From the NCBI GenBank assembly GCA_903905455.1, contig CAIVGN010000173.1, positions 1 through 64,000 on the forward strand: a stretch of DNA of 64,000 bases, in the 5' to 3' direction. The position numbers were made by a program, and so were the translations under genes. The stretch is from an uncultured Archangium sp. (GTDB lineage Bacteria; Myxococcota; Myxococcia; Myxococcales; Myxococcaceae). Positions 1-8,672 of the stretch are shown in pieces. The first letter of the stretch is position 1. Every line of letters begins with the position of its first letter. Under the pieces are notes generated by a model. It did no database searches, was not told where the DNA came from, and saw only the letters and a program-made list of their open reading frames with translations.

Positions 1-757
1 CCGGCGCCCAGCCTGCGCTGCTGCACCCGGTGGTGATGAAGTCGCGCGGTCCTTCGGTGGCCGCGGTGCCTGCGTCGGCGTTGGACCCTGCGTCGGTGAT
101 GGAGCCTGCGTCGGTGATGGAGCCTGCGTCGGCGATGGACCCTGCGTCGGCGTTGGACCCTGCGTCGGCGACGAGCAGGCCGACCGCGAGGTTGCTGAGG
201 ATGAAGGTCTCCGAGTTCCCCGTGCCCAGGTACGAGAGCAGCACGCGATTGAACGGCACTACCGAGGCGAAGCCCACGTAGCCCGACTCATTCGCGGGCA
301 ACTGCACGCAGGCATCGAACATCGGGTCCACCACCTGTCCGTGGACGCAGCCCGCGGTGCTCGATCCTCCATCGGCGGTGAAGAGCGTGACGGTCACGGC
401 CTCGCCCGCGAAGGTGTCCATGCCTCCGTCGGCGCTGAACGCCAGGTTCCACTGACCGCCGAAGTGCGTCATCGACGAGTCGAACAGCAGTTCGGTCGAG
501 AACGTGGGTCCGACCTGGTCGATCAACGTCGCGGCGGAGATCCGCTGCCCAGCGAACCAACCCGCCCACGTGTGACCTCGGGGCAACGAGGTGAGCGAAG
601 TCAGCGGCGCTTGGATGTCGACAGAGCCCAGCACGAAGCGCCTGGTCACCGAAGAGAAGGTCGCTGCCTCGCTGGTGGCGCTCGTGACCTGCGCCAAGGC
701 CACGCTCGGGAGGAGCACGGCCAGGCACACGGAGAGAGCAGTTGCTGAACGGCGCAC
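1..757 (-). CDS. Exported protein with Asp-Ala-Gly-Ser repeats, C-terminus off the left edge
   Basis: The reading frame opens at a GTG (757) and runs off the left edge, about 250 residues seen. It starts with a clear Sec signal peptide (basic VRRSA, hydrophobic core, cleavage after ALA). A globular part of roughly 170 residues follows, without a domain I recognise. Six short DAGS-type repeats, encoded around positions 67-175, lead to a TTGCSSAGWAP segment. A Gly-Cys after a low-complexity linker is how MYXO-CTERM sorting tails begin, so surface anchoring is likely, but the hydrophobic helix and Arg cluster lie outside the window. An in-frame GTG at 775 is an alternative start; 757 has a GAGG at reasonable spacing. 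Function unknown. Confidence 0.72.
   Translation of the reverse strand, partial: MRRSATALSVCLAVLLPSVALAQVTSATSEAATFSSVTRRFVLGSVDIQAPLTSLTSLPRGHTWAGWFAGQRISAATLIDQVGPTFSTELLFDSSMTHFGGQWNLAFSADGGMDTFAGEAVTVTLFTADGGSSTAGCVHGQVVDPMFDACVQLPANESGYVGFASVVPFNRVLLSYLGTGNSETFILSNLAVGLLVADAGSNADAGSIADAGSITDAGSITDAGSNADAGTAATEGPRDFITTGCSSAGWAP
67..175 (-). repeat. Tandem repeat coding DAGS units
   Basis: About six imperfect 18-base units (variants of GACGCAGGGTCCAACGCC, with a few base changes) encode Asp-Ala-Gly-Ser-Xaa-Xaa units in the linker of the left-edge protein. Such linkers vary in copy number between related strains. Confidence 0.7.
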
Positions 758-1047
758 GGGACCTCGTACTCGCACCTCCGACAACTTCGCCAGCGGTTCA
801 GAGTCTCACCAGAATCATCAGGAACTGCGCCAGGTTGAGGTGCGAGACGGGGGCTTTCACGGCGCTCTCCAGAGGCCAGGGTTGAGCATGCGCCAGCACC
901 CGTTCATCGCGTGCCACGCACAGGTTCGCGACCTCAGGTGCCGGGCGGTCGCGCCCTGTCCGGCGTCCGAAGTCGGCAGGTGTGTAAACCCGGTGTGCAG
1001 TTCTCGGCTGGGCGGGGGGCACGGCTCCGGCCGAGACCTCTCCACCC

Positions 1048-3687
1048 ATGAGCTCCATCAAGGACGACGCCGCTCGACGTGCCGCCGAAGCTGCCCGCCG
1101 TGAACTCGCGAAGAAGGCCGCCGAGGCCGCCGCGAAGCAGGCTGCCGCCGAGTTGGCGAAGCGGGCTGCCGAGACGCCCTCGAAGCAGGCCACGCAGGCG
1201 GCCGCGCGGTTGCGCCAGGAGGCGCTGCGCCAGAAGGCGGGAGCGCGACCCGCAGCCTCGTCGGTGCGCCAGGCCTTCGGCCAGGACGAGCTCTCGAAGG
1301 GCCTGGGCCGGGCGCTGCGGTCGCGCGCGGCGTCGACGCTCGGGGGCCCCTCGTCGTTGCCGGTGATGGACGCCGCCGCCTACCGCAAGCCGCCGGTCAT
1401 CCCTTCCAGGAGTGCCGGGATCATGAGCCCCGCCGCGGCGGCCGCCTTCCGTCGCCGCATGATGGAGCGCGAGCTGCGCGACCTCGCGAAGACCGCGCGG
1501 GCTCCGAGCGCAAAGCCCGGCGTCGCCGAACAGGCCGCGAAGGACTTCCTCGAGGCCACGAAGCCGCCGCCGATCGATTTCGCGAAGAAGGGCCGCGGCT
1601 GGCTCGGCGCGGTCACGGGGCCGTTGCAGGCCCAGCGCGACGCACGGGCCACGCAGACCGATGCGGCGCTCGAGCACCTCCACGCGTCCCTCGCCAGGGC
1701 GACGCCCGCAGAGCGCGAAGCCATCTTGAAGCAGGTGGGCCCGCGCCTCGAGTCGCTCGCCGTCGACTCGCTGCGCTTCACGCCCGAGCAGCGCGACACG
1801 TTCAACCAGGGCATCCAGCAACTGCAGTCGACGCTGCCTCCGGACCAGGCCGGCAAGCTCGGAGACCGCCTCGCCACCGCGCAGGTCGAGCACTACGCCG
1901 CGCAGGTCCACGGCGAGGTGGGCGAGATTGGAAAGGCCGATGGGCAGGGCGCGAAGAACGAGGCGACCCTCGATGCGTCCGCGCGGGTGGCTGACATCCT
2001 CGAGAGCGCGCCGCCCGGGCTGCGCGCGGCGATCCTCGAGGAGGCCGAAGGCGACCTCACGACCATCGCCCAGAATGCCAGGGCGCTGGGGACCGACGAC
2101 ACGCACCAACTCGTCGCCCACTTCGCGCGCGCGGCCGACCTCGTGGGACCCACCGCGGTGCACCTGCTCACCGAGCCCATCGCCGACGTCATCGCCCAGG
2201 GAGGCCTCCTTCAGCGCGGCGACGACGCGGGCCTCTTTGGCCAGAACAAGCACCACAGCGAGGCCGAGTTCAAGGACGGGGTGTTCAACGCCTCGAAGGA
2301 CGGCCTGCCCGGCGGTGAGCTCTTCCAGCAGTCGATGGTCGAGGCCCTCGCGCGCAAGGACAAGGCCGGCCTCGCGGGCGCCTTCGCCACCGGCGACGAC
2401 GTGCCGCGCAACTTCACCGGGTCGATCGCCACGCTGCCCGGCAAGGCGGCCGGCGCGGTGGAAGCCGCCATCGCCGCGCTCGGCAACAAGGTCGGCGACG
2501 CGATCCGCGAGGGCGCGGCGGAGGTGCTCGACATCGACGGGAACATCGACCGACTCAACTCGGCCGGCGACTCGTTCACCCTGCACCTCGGCGGGGAGAT
2601 CGGCTTCACCACCTTCCAGGTCGGCGGCTCGGTCGAGATGACCGTGACGAAGAGCGATCCCGGCTACGACCTGACGCTGACCGGAGAAGCGAGCGCGGGC
2701 GTCTTCGCCAAGCTGGGCATGACCGGCTTCGGCGCAGGCGTGGAGGGCGAAGCGAACGCCACCGGTCGGGTGAGCGCGACCTTCCACTTCGACGACAAGG
2801 CAGCGGTGACCCAGGCCGCGGAGACCGTCGGCGGCATCGGCGTGGCCACGGCGGTGGGCAGCGTTCCGGGCGCGTTGATCACCGGGCTCTCGGCCGGCGA
2901 GGAGATCGCCGCCATCAAGAAGGCCAACACCCAGACCGTCATCGAGCTGGAGCTGTCGGCGGAAGCGAAGGCCGAGCTGGGCAAGACCGCGGGCCTCGGC
3001 GCCGGTGGCTCGGTGAGCGGCACGGTGACCAACTCGGTGGCCGTGGTGCTCCAGCCGGGCAAGCCGCCCGAGCTGCGGCTCAACCAGTCGCTGTCTGTCG
3101 ATGGGTCACTCAACGTCGGCGCCCCCATCAGCGTGCCCGGGGCTGGTGAGCTGAGCGGCTCACTCTCGGCGTCGGCCAGCCTCGAGTTCTCGACCACCAT
3201 TCCCTTCCCGAAGGGCTTCTCGGCGGCGGAGGTGGTGAAGGACCCCGTCGGCGCGGTGAAGCGCTTCGGCAAGAGCGCGCTGCAGAAGGGCACCACCACC
3301 ATCGGCGGCAACATCGAGCTCTCGGCGGCCAGCGGCGGGAAGATCCCCGGACTGAAGGTGGAGGGTGAGAACGGGGTGCAGATCGGCGTATCCGCGACCG
3401 CGCCCACCGGGCAGGTCATCGGCGCGCTGGGCTCGCTGTTGAGCGGCAACGTGCGCGGGGCCTTCGAGAAGCTCGACGACGAGACCGACGTGAGCCTCAC
3501 CGTCGACGTGTTCTCGAAGCAGGTCGATGGCATCGACGAAGAGTTCGGCGTGCCCGGCGCGAAGATCGCGGTCGAGGCGACAGAGACGAGCATCGACGAG
3601 CAGCGCGTGTTCGAGCTCGAGGGAACCCCCAGCGAAATCATCGCCCGCGCGGGGGACGTGCTCGACGTGGTCTTCCAGCGCGCGTGA
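1048..3687 (+). CDS. Large uncharacterised Ala/Gly-rich protein (879 aa)
   Basis: I do not recognise a family. The first 60 residues are Ala/Lys/Arg-rich and helical with no signal peptide. Residues about 70-490 look alpha-helical with many Ala, Asp and Gln. From about 510 the composition changes to Gly/Ser/Thr-rich alternating beta-type sequence (for example GGEIGFTTFQVGGSVEM, then GLGAGGSVSGTVTNSVAVVL), suggesting a long beta-rich domain reaching the C-terminus. A helical N-terminal half joined to an extended beta domain would suit a secreted effector or a structural protein, but no catalytic motif is visible. The ATG at 1048 has only a weak ribosome site. The gene diverges from the left-edge gene across 290 bases with no recognisable element. 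Confidence 0.8.
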   Translation: MSSIKDDAARRAAEAARRELAKKAAEAAAKQAAAELAKRAAETPSKQATQAAARLRQEALRQKAGARPAASSVRQAFGQDELSKGLGRALRSRAASTLGGPSSLPVMDAAAYRKPPVIPSRSAGIMSPAAAAAFRRRMMERELRDLAKTARAPSAKPGVAEQAAKDFLEATKPPPIDFAKKGRGWLGAVTGPLQAQRDARATQTDAALEHLHASLARATPAEREAILKQVGPRLESLAVDSLRFTPEQRDTFNQGIQQLQSTLPPDQAGKLGDRLATAQVEHYAAQVHGEVGEIGKADGQGAKNEATLDASARVADILESAPPGLRAAILEEAEGDLTTIAQNARALGTDDTHQLVAHFARAADLVGPTAVHLLTEPIADVIAQGGLLQRGDDAGLFGQNKHHSEAEFKDGVFNASKDGLPGGELFQQSMVEALARKDKAGLAGAFATGDDVPRNFTGSIATLPGKAAGAVEAAIAALGNKVGDAIREGAAEVLDIDGNIDRLNSAGDSFTLHLGGEIGFTTFQVGGSVEMTVTKSDPGYDLTLTGEASAGVFAKLGMTGFGAGVEGEANATGRVSATFHFDDKAAVTQAAETVGGIGVATAVGSVPGALITGLSAGEEIAAIKKANTQTVIELELSAEAKAELGKTAGLGAGGSVSGTVTNSVAVVLQPGKPPELRLNQSLSVDGSLNVGAPISVPGAGELSGSLSASASLEFSTTIPFPKGFSAAEVVKDPVGAVKRFGKSALQKGTTTIGGNIELSAASGGKIPGLKVEGENGVQIGVSATAPTGQVIGALGSLLSGNVRGAFEKLDDETDVSLTVDVFSKQVDGIDEEFGVPGAKIAVEATETSIDEQRVFELEGTPSEIIARAGDVLDVVFQRA

Positions 3688-3764
3688 GGCGGAGGTTCGT
3701 CACCGCTTGAACGAAGCGCGGCTGGGGACATCGTCCTGTCGGGCCCGTCGCTCCTGCCAAGTCG

Positions 3765-4520
3765 TCAGGCGCGTCCGGCCGCGTGCGCCACCAACCGCGC
3801 CGCCTTGTCGGCGATGAACTTGAGCCGCGCCGGGTCGGTGAGCGCGACCTGGCAACCGACCTTGAATCCCGAGGGGCTGATCAGCACGCCGAAGCCAGCC
3901 TTGGCGAGCGCCGTGCCTTCCTTGACCTCCGCGAGCCGGAGCGCCGAGAGCAGCGCCTGGCCTTCGGTGTCGAGCAGGCGCGCCGCGAGTGCCGGGTCCG
4001 TCGAGAGCAGCCAGAAGCCCTCGGGCGCTGGACTCCGCGCGGCCCCGGCGACGTTGACCAGCGCGCGGTGCTCGGCGCCGAAGTACCCCTCGACGTAGAC
4101 ATCCAGCAGCGCCTCACCCGCGCGTTCGGCGATGGATGCGAGGAAGCCACCGTCGTTCATCGACGGCATCTCGGGCACCTTCACGCCGGGCGGGAACGCC
4201 ACGGCCAGGATGAACGTGCCCGGCGCGGAGGTCAGGCCCGGGTAGGTGAGCCGCGTACTCTGCGACTTGTTGCGCGAGTTGGACTGGTGCACCGGCGCCT
4301 CGATGTTCGCCGACCACGTCACGCCTTCGCTCTCTCCAGCGAACTGCATCTCACCGGTGCGCACGTTCGCGCCCTGGGTGCGCAACCCGAGGGCGCTGGC
4401 CTGCTCGCCGAGCTTCCACTGTGCATCGGCGTTCTTCTCGGCCTGCTTGCGCCGGAGCACCGGCACCACGACGAGGAAAAGGACGACGGAGGCGATGGAG
4501 AGCGCGAAGAAGAGGTTCAT
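3765..4520 (-). CDS. Membrane-anchored protein of unknown function (251 aa)
   Basis: The start is placed at the ATG that puts a hydrophobic segment (residues 1-20, then RRKQAEKN) at the N-terminus. The frame stays open for over 150 codons upstream, but that part is Arg/His-rich antisense sequence of the next gene. One transmembrane segment is followed by about 225 soluble residues, with no Cys-rich or catalytic motif that I recognise. It converges on the 879-aa gene, with 77 bases between stops. Function unknown. Confidence 0.75.
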   Translation of the reverse strand: MNLFFALSIASVVLFLVVVPVLRRKQAEKNADAQWKLGEQASALGLRTQGANVRTGEMQFAGESEGVTWSANIEAPVHQSNSRNKSQSTRLTYPGLTSAPGTFILAVAFPPGVKVPEMPSMNDGGFLASIAERAGEALLDVYVEGYFGAEHRALVNVAGAARSPAPEGFWLLSTDPALAARLLDTEGQALLSALRLAEVKEGTALAKAGFGVLISPSGFKVGCQVALTDPARLKFIADKAARLVAHAAGRA

Positions 4521-4708
4521 GTGCGTGACCAGCCGCGAGTTGACCCTCTTTCCGCCGATCAGGCGATGAGATCGCGAGCCGTGGCGTAGCGCTACACACT
4601 CGACGATCACCTCAGGTCGATCGCGCAGGGGGGGGACTGATCCCACAGAAGAATCTGTATTCCAGCGGTCACGCACTTCGCGGTGCGTCATCCCCCTGGA
4701 GGAGTTGC

Positions 4709-6385
4709 ATGCGAATTCAAAGCGCCGTGGTCTCCGTTCTCGTTGTCCTGGCGCTGTCGAACTGCGCTCCTGAAGTGGCAGCACCCACGGGTGGCGGCAC
4801 CGGAGGCTCGCTCGGTGGCGGCACCGGAGGCTCGCTCGGTGGCGGCACCGGTGGCTCGCTCGGTGGCGGCACCGGAGGCTCGCTTGGCGGCGGCACCGGA
4901 GGCTCGCTTGGCGGCGGCACCGGAGGCTCGCTCGGTGGAGGTACCGGAGGTTCGCTCGGTGGAGGTACCGGAGGCTCGCTCGGTGGTGGCACCGGCGGCG
5001 GCTCGTCCGGCGGAGGCGGAGGAGGAGCAAGTGGTGGCGGCTCGGGAGGCGTCGGCGGCTTCGCGCTCGGCCCCTCGGGTTGCGTCGCGCAGGCCCTCGA
5101 GGCGAGCGTCAGCGTCGGCGGCTACCTGTCCGATCGCTACGCCTGGAGCGACGGCGCCTGCCTGCGTCGGACCGCGGCGCTGGTGCGAAACACGGGCGCC
5201 GACCCCGGTGGCTCCCGTGGCGGCTTCCTGCGCGAGCTCACCCTCACGGTGAACGGCGCCGTGCGCACGGCGAGGGGCACGGGCGCGAACGGTTGGAATG
5301 GCTGGGGCTACGTCGTGAATCACTACGCGTCCTCCGCCGACACCTCGCGCGGGAGAACCGGCACCTTCCGCACCGTGCTCGCCGGCGCGCACCACGCCAT
5401 CCACGAGTTCAAGGTGCAGATGAATCCCGGTGGTCCGGTCAACGCGACCGTCCAGTGGTTCTTCGCCACGGGCCGCAGCGAGCCCGTCGTCTCCATCAGC
5501 TACGACGTCACCGCTTCGGCCAACGCGGTCACTGCCGACACGCGCGCGCCCTACGGGGACCTCGCCTTCGAAGGCACCGCGGGCCCCATCGGAGGCATCG
5601 GCTGGGGCGACCTCTACCAATTCACCACCACCGGCGCCGGGCCGGTCACCCTGAACTCGGCCTGGGACTACACGACGCCGAACCTCGTGCCGTACGTGCG
5701 CATGTGGTCGTCGGCCGTCGACGCCGAGATGGGCGCCGTGCAGACGCAGACCTTCGCGCAGCACGTCGCCGGCGGTGACTACGGCGGAGGAATGATCACC
5801 GCGTGCCAGGGGAAGACGAGCGCGACGAAGGGCACCGGCTGCAGCACCGCGGGCCAGGTGATGCCGGTGGACTGGCTGTGGCCCTTCCAGCTCAACCAGT
5901 ACGAGCTGCCCTTCGCCAATGACTCGCATCGCCTCGCCTGGGGCTCGAACTACGGCGCCATCGGCAACACCTCGGTCACCGCCTTCGGCCACACCTTCTC
6001 GGGCTTTCCGAAGGTGAGCTACGCGGTGTTCCTCGTGGTGGGCGCACACTCGACGGCCGACACCATGAAGCGGGTCACGCAGGTGGAGCGCCTGACGAGC
6101 GCGACGGTGTCCACCGCGAGCTGGAACCCGGCCTTCGCCGGGTGGGACGTGCCCACCAGCCCGGGCACGACGACGGTCTCGCTCGATCCCCACGGGGCGG
6201 CCCTCGCGGCGCCCCTCTTGCGCTTCACCCAGTTCACCGCGGCGCAGGTGTCTGCGTTGACCATCGACGGCGTCGCGCAACAACCGGGCGTCGGGTACTT
6301 CGCCACGGTCGACCCGGCCACGCAGTCGCTGTGGGTGACGCTCAATGGCACGGTGTCCGCGCCCGTCTCCGTCGGGGTGCGCTGA
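4709..6385 (+). CDS. Lipoprotein with Gly/Thr/Ser linker and a large unknown domain (558 aa)
   Basis: The N-terminus MRIQSAVVSVLVVLALSNC is a lipoprotein signal with the lipobox Cys at residue 19. A linker of eight exact GGGTGGSL repeats (residues about 28-91) and a further Gly/Ser stretch tether a domain of about 440 residues. That domain is rich in Trp, Tyr, Gly and Thr (NGWNGWGYVVNHY, VMPVDWLWPFQLNQYELPF) and reads as all-beta, like many carbohydrate-facing surface proteins, but I cannot assign a family. A GGAGG lies about 8 bases before the ATG. A 190-base non-coding leader containing a G8 run precedes it. The linker repeats are typical of Myxococcota lipoproteins. Confidence 0.88.
   Translation: MRIQSAVVSVLVVLALSNCAPEVAAPTGGGTGGSLGGGTGGSLGGGTGGSLGGGTGGSLGGGTGGSLGGGTGGSLGGGTGGSLGGGTGGSLGGGTGGGSSGGGGGGASGGGSGGVGGFALGPSGCVAQALEASVSVGGYLSDRYAWSDGACLRRTAALVRNTGADPGGSRGGFLRELTLTVNGAVRTARGTGANGWNGWGYVVNHYASSADTSRGRTGTFRTVLAGAHHAIHEFKVQMNPGGPVNATVQWFFATGRSEPVVSISYDVTASANAVTADTRAPYGDLAFEGTAGPIGGIGWGDLYQFTTTGAGPVTLNSAWDYTTPNLVPYVRMWSSAVDAEMGAVQTQTFAQHVAGGDYGGGMITACQGKTSATKGTGCSTAGQVMPVDWLWPFQLNQYELPFANDSHRLAWGSNYGAIGNTSVTAFGHTFSGFPKVSYAVFLVVGAHSTADTMKRVTQVERLTSATVSTASWNPAFAGWDVPTSPGTTTVSLDPHGAALAAPLLRFTQFTAAQVSALTIDGVAQQPGVGYFATVDPATQSLWVTLNGTVSAPVSVGVR
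4790..4981 (+). repeat. Eight tandem 24-base repeats coding GGGTGGSL
   Basis: Eight in-frame copies of a 24-base unit differ mainly at third codon positions (GGC/GGT/GGA). The repeat forms the flexible linker of the lipoprotein and could change length by slippage without shifting frame. Confidence 0.93.
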
Positions 6386-6481
6386 GCGCTCACCTGCGCG
6401 CCGACGCCGCTGCCCGCGAGCCTGAGCACTTAGAGGTGGAACCCAGGGTCGCGTCGTGGGTTTCTCCCGCCCGGAGGGGAC

Positions 6482-8671
6482 ATGCTGCCCATCGAGACCC
6501 GCGTCGAGTCCGTTACCCTGTACCACCGTGGTGCCACCGTCCGCCGCGTGGCGGAGCTCGACTTCTCGAGCGGCGTGCCCCCGGAGTTGTTCCTCGCCGG
6601 CCTGCCGTTGTCGCTCGTCGACGCGAGCGTGCGCGTGCGGCTCGAAGCCGAGGGGCAGATGTTGTTGCTCTCGAACGTGCGGGTGGGCTTGCACGCCCCG
6701 CCGCGCGGCACGCCGCCGCCGCTGCCCGAGGTCACGGCGCTGCTGGCGGTCGGTGACGCGCTGACCCAGCGCCGCGACCGCATCGAGCAGCTCGAGCGCG
6801 AGATGCAGCGCCTGGTCGACGTGAACGTGCTCCCGCGGCCCGAGCCCGAGGAAGGCAAGATGCCGCCGCCGGCGCCCATGGCGGCCCGGGTGGCCCTCGA
6901 GGCGCTCTTCGAAGACTCGGTGAGCAAGCGCGTGGCCCTGGTCCGCGCGGCGCGCGACGAGGTGAAGCAGCTCGAGCTCCAGCAGGCCGAGCTCCAGCGC
7001 ATCTTGAGCCTCGCGACGACGGCGAGCCACGTGCGGCCCGACGAGCTCACGAAGTCGGTGCACGCCACCCTGGTGGCCGCCACGGCGCCGAAGCGCGCGC
7101 GGCTGGTGGTGGAGTACTTCGTGGTCGGCGCGCGCTGGGCGCCCTCGTACCAGTGCCGCATGACGCGCGACTGCACCCAGGCCGATCTCCAGATGCGCGC
7201 GCTGGTCTGTCAGCGCACCGGCGAAGACTGGCGCGGGGTGAGCCTGCTGCTGTCCACCGCGGCGCCCATGAGCTGGACCGAGCTGCCCGAGCTGGGGGCC
7301 ATCCGCATCGGGCGCGCGCAGCCGCCGCCGTCGTCGCAGCGCGGCTTCCGGCCTCCGCCGCAGGGCGCGGCCTCGCTCTTCCAGGACTACGACCGCGGGC
7401 TCTCCAGCGCGCGCGCAGCGCTGCCCGTCATTCCCTCGTGGGAGCCGCCGTCCCTCGAGGCCCACGTGCTGCCGCAGGCGAGCTTCGGTTCTGCCGGGGC
7501 GGGTGCCGGGCCCGGCTCCACGCCGAGCGCGGGCGCGCTGTACGACGAGGTCTCGCGCTCCTCCGACGAGAGTGAGTCCCTGGACGACGGCGTGATGATG
7601 GAGCGCGCCAAGGAGAGCGTGTCGCCGCGTCGCGCGATGGCGGCCCCGATGATGGCCCCGCCCGCGCCGCCGCCTCCGCCCATGTCGATGTCCATGCCTT
7701 CGCCCGGCGCGCCCATGCGCTCGATGAAGAAGTCGGCGAAGCGCGAAGAGTCCTCGATGGACCGCGAAGAGGCGCCGGCCTCGCGCCTCGACGTGCTGCT
7801 CTACGCGTCGCTGCGGCTCGGAGGACCCGAGGGTGGGGCGCGTGGTTCGCTCACCCCGGTCAACCGTCGCCAGGCGCTGACCGAAGGCATGCAGCGGCTG
7901 GGCCTGTACGCCACCTTCGACGTGCTGGCCTTCGTCGAGCGGGCCGAGGCCCAGGGGAACGACGTGCTCTCGCTGAGTCCTCCCCCGGGCACCATCGACG
8001 TGCGCGCCGAGGCCGGCTGGTACGACTACGTGTACCCCACCGACGCCAACGTCGACGTGCCCAGCGACGGCACCTTTCACTCCGTGCCGGTGGGCACCCG
8101 CGCCGCGACCAGCGAGGTGCTCTACGTCACGGTGCCGCGCGAAGACCCGGCGGTGTACCGGCAGGCCGAGGTGAGGAACCCCATCTCCTCGCCCCTGCTG
8201 CCCGGGCCGGTGGAGGTGAGCGTGGGCGGGGAATACGTGCTCACCACGGCGATGCCCCTCGTGGCGCCCGGCGCCGACTTCAAGCTGTCGCTGGGCGTGG
8301 AGCAGGGCCTCAAGGTGGCGCGCAACACGAAGTACTCCGAGCAGCGCAGCGGCGACAAGGTGGTGGCCACCAACGAGCTCATCCACGAGCTCGACTTCGA
8401 GGTGGTGAACAACCTCGAGCGGCCCGCGAAGTGCGAGGTGCGCGAGCGCCTGCCGCAGCCTGCCCCCGAAGCCGAGGTGGTGGTCGAGGAGGGCCCGGTG
8501 AAGCCCCCGTGGGTGCCCTACCTGCAGGAAGAGCGGGGGCGCATCGTCGAGGGTGGTCGCCGCTGGTTGTTCACGGTGAAGCCCGGCGCGACGCAGAAGC
8601 TCTCGGCGCAGTACCGCGTGAAGCTCTACGCCAACAACGAGCTCGTCGGTGGAAACCGGCGGGAGGCCTGA
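6482..8671 (+). CDS. MuiA family protein (DUF4140/DUF4139), long form
   Basis: This is a member of the conserved mucoidy-inhibitor MuiA family, whose biochemical role is not established. An N-terminal DUF4140-like part (residues about 5-90, ETRVESVTLYHRGATVRR) is followed by heptad-rich coiled coil (about 95-185). The DUF4139 beta domain starts near residue 195 with VVEYFVVGARWAPSYQCR and continues to the end. The DUF4139 domain is interrupted by a disordered Pro/Met/Ser-rich insertion (about 275-430, including MMAPPAPPPPPMSMSM). There is no signal peptide, so it is probably cytoplasmic unless exported in another way. A GGAGGGG sits just before the ATG. Its stop is one base from the start of a shorter family member, so the two are surely co-transcribed. 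Confidence 0.9.
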   Translation: MLPIETRVESVTLYHRGATVRRVAELDFSSGVPPELFLAGLPLSLVDASVRVRLEAEGQMLLLSNVRVGLHAPPRGTPPPLPEVTALLAVGDALTQRRDRIEQLEREMQRLVDVNVLPRPEPEEGKMPPPAPMAARVALEALFEDSVSKRVALVRAARDEVKQLELQQAELQRILSLATTASHVRPDELTKSVHATLVAATAPKRARLVVEYFVVGARWAPSYQCRMTRDCTQADLQMRALVCQRTGEDWRGVSLLLSTAAPMSWTELPELGAIRIGRAQPPPSSQRGFRPPPQGAASLFQDYDRGLSSARAALPVIPSWEPPSLEAHVLPQASFGSAGAGAGPGSTPSAGALYDEVSRSSDESESLDDGVMMERAKESVSPRRAMAAPMMAPPAPPPPPMSMSMPSPGAPMRSMKKSAKREESSMDREEAPASRLDVLLYASLRLGGPEGGARGSLTPVNRRQALTEGMQRLGLYATFDVLAFVERAEAQGNDVLSLSPPPGTIDVRAEAGWYDYVYPTDANVDVPSDGTFHSVPVGTRAATSEVLYVTVPREDPAVYRQAEVRNPISSPLLPGPVEVSVGGEYVLTTAMPLVAPGADFKLSLGVEQGLKVARNTKYSEQRSGDKVVATNELIHELDFEVVNNLERPAKCEVRERLPQPAPEAEVVVEEGPVKPPWVPYLQEERGRIVEGGRRWLFTVKPGATQKLSAQYRVKLYANNELVGGNRREA

Positions 8672-8672
8672 C

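Noticed and set aside
934-2787. 617-codon minus-strand frame opposite the 879-aa gene
   Set aside because: Arg/Gly/Leu-rich without domain; the plus frame has better codon use and a coherent domain pattern.
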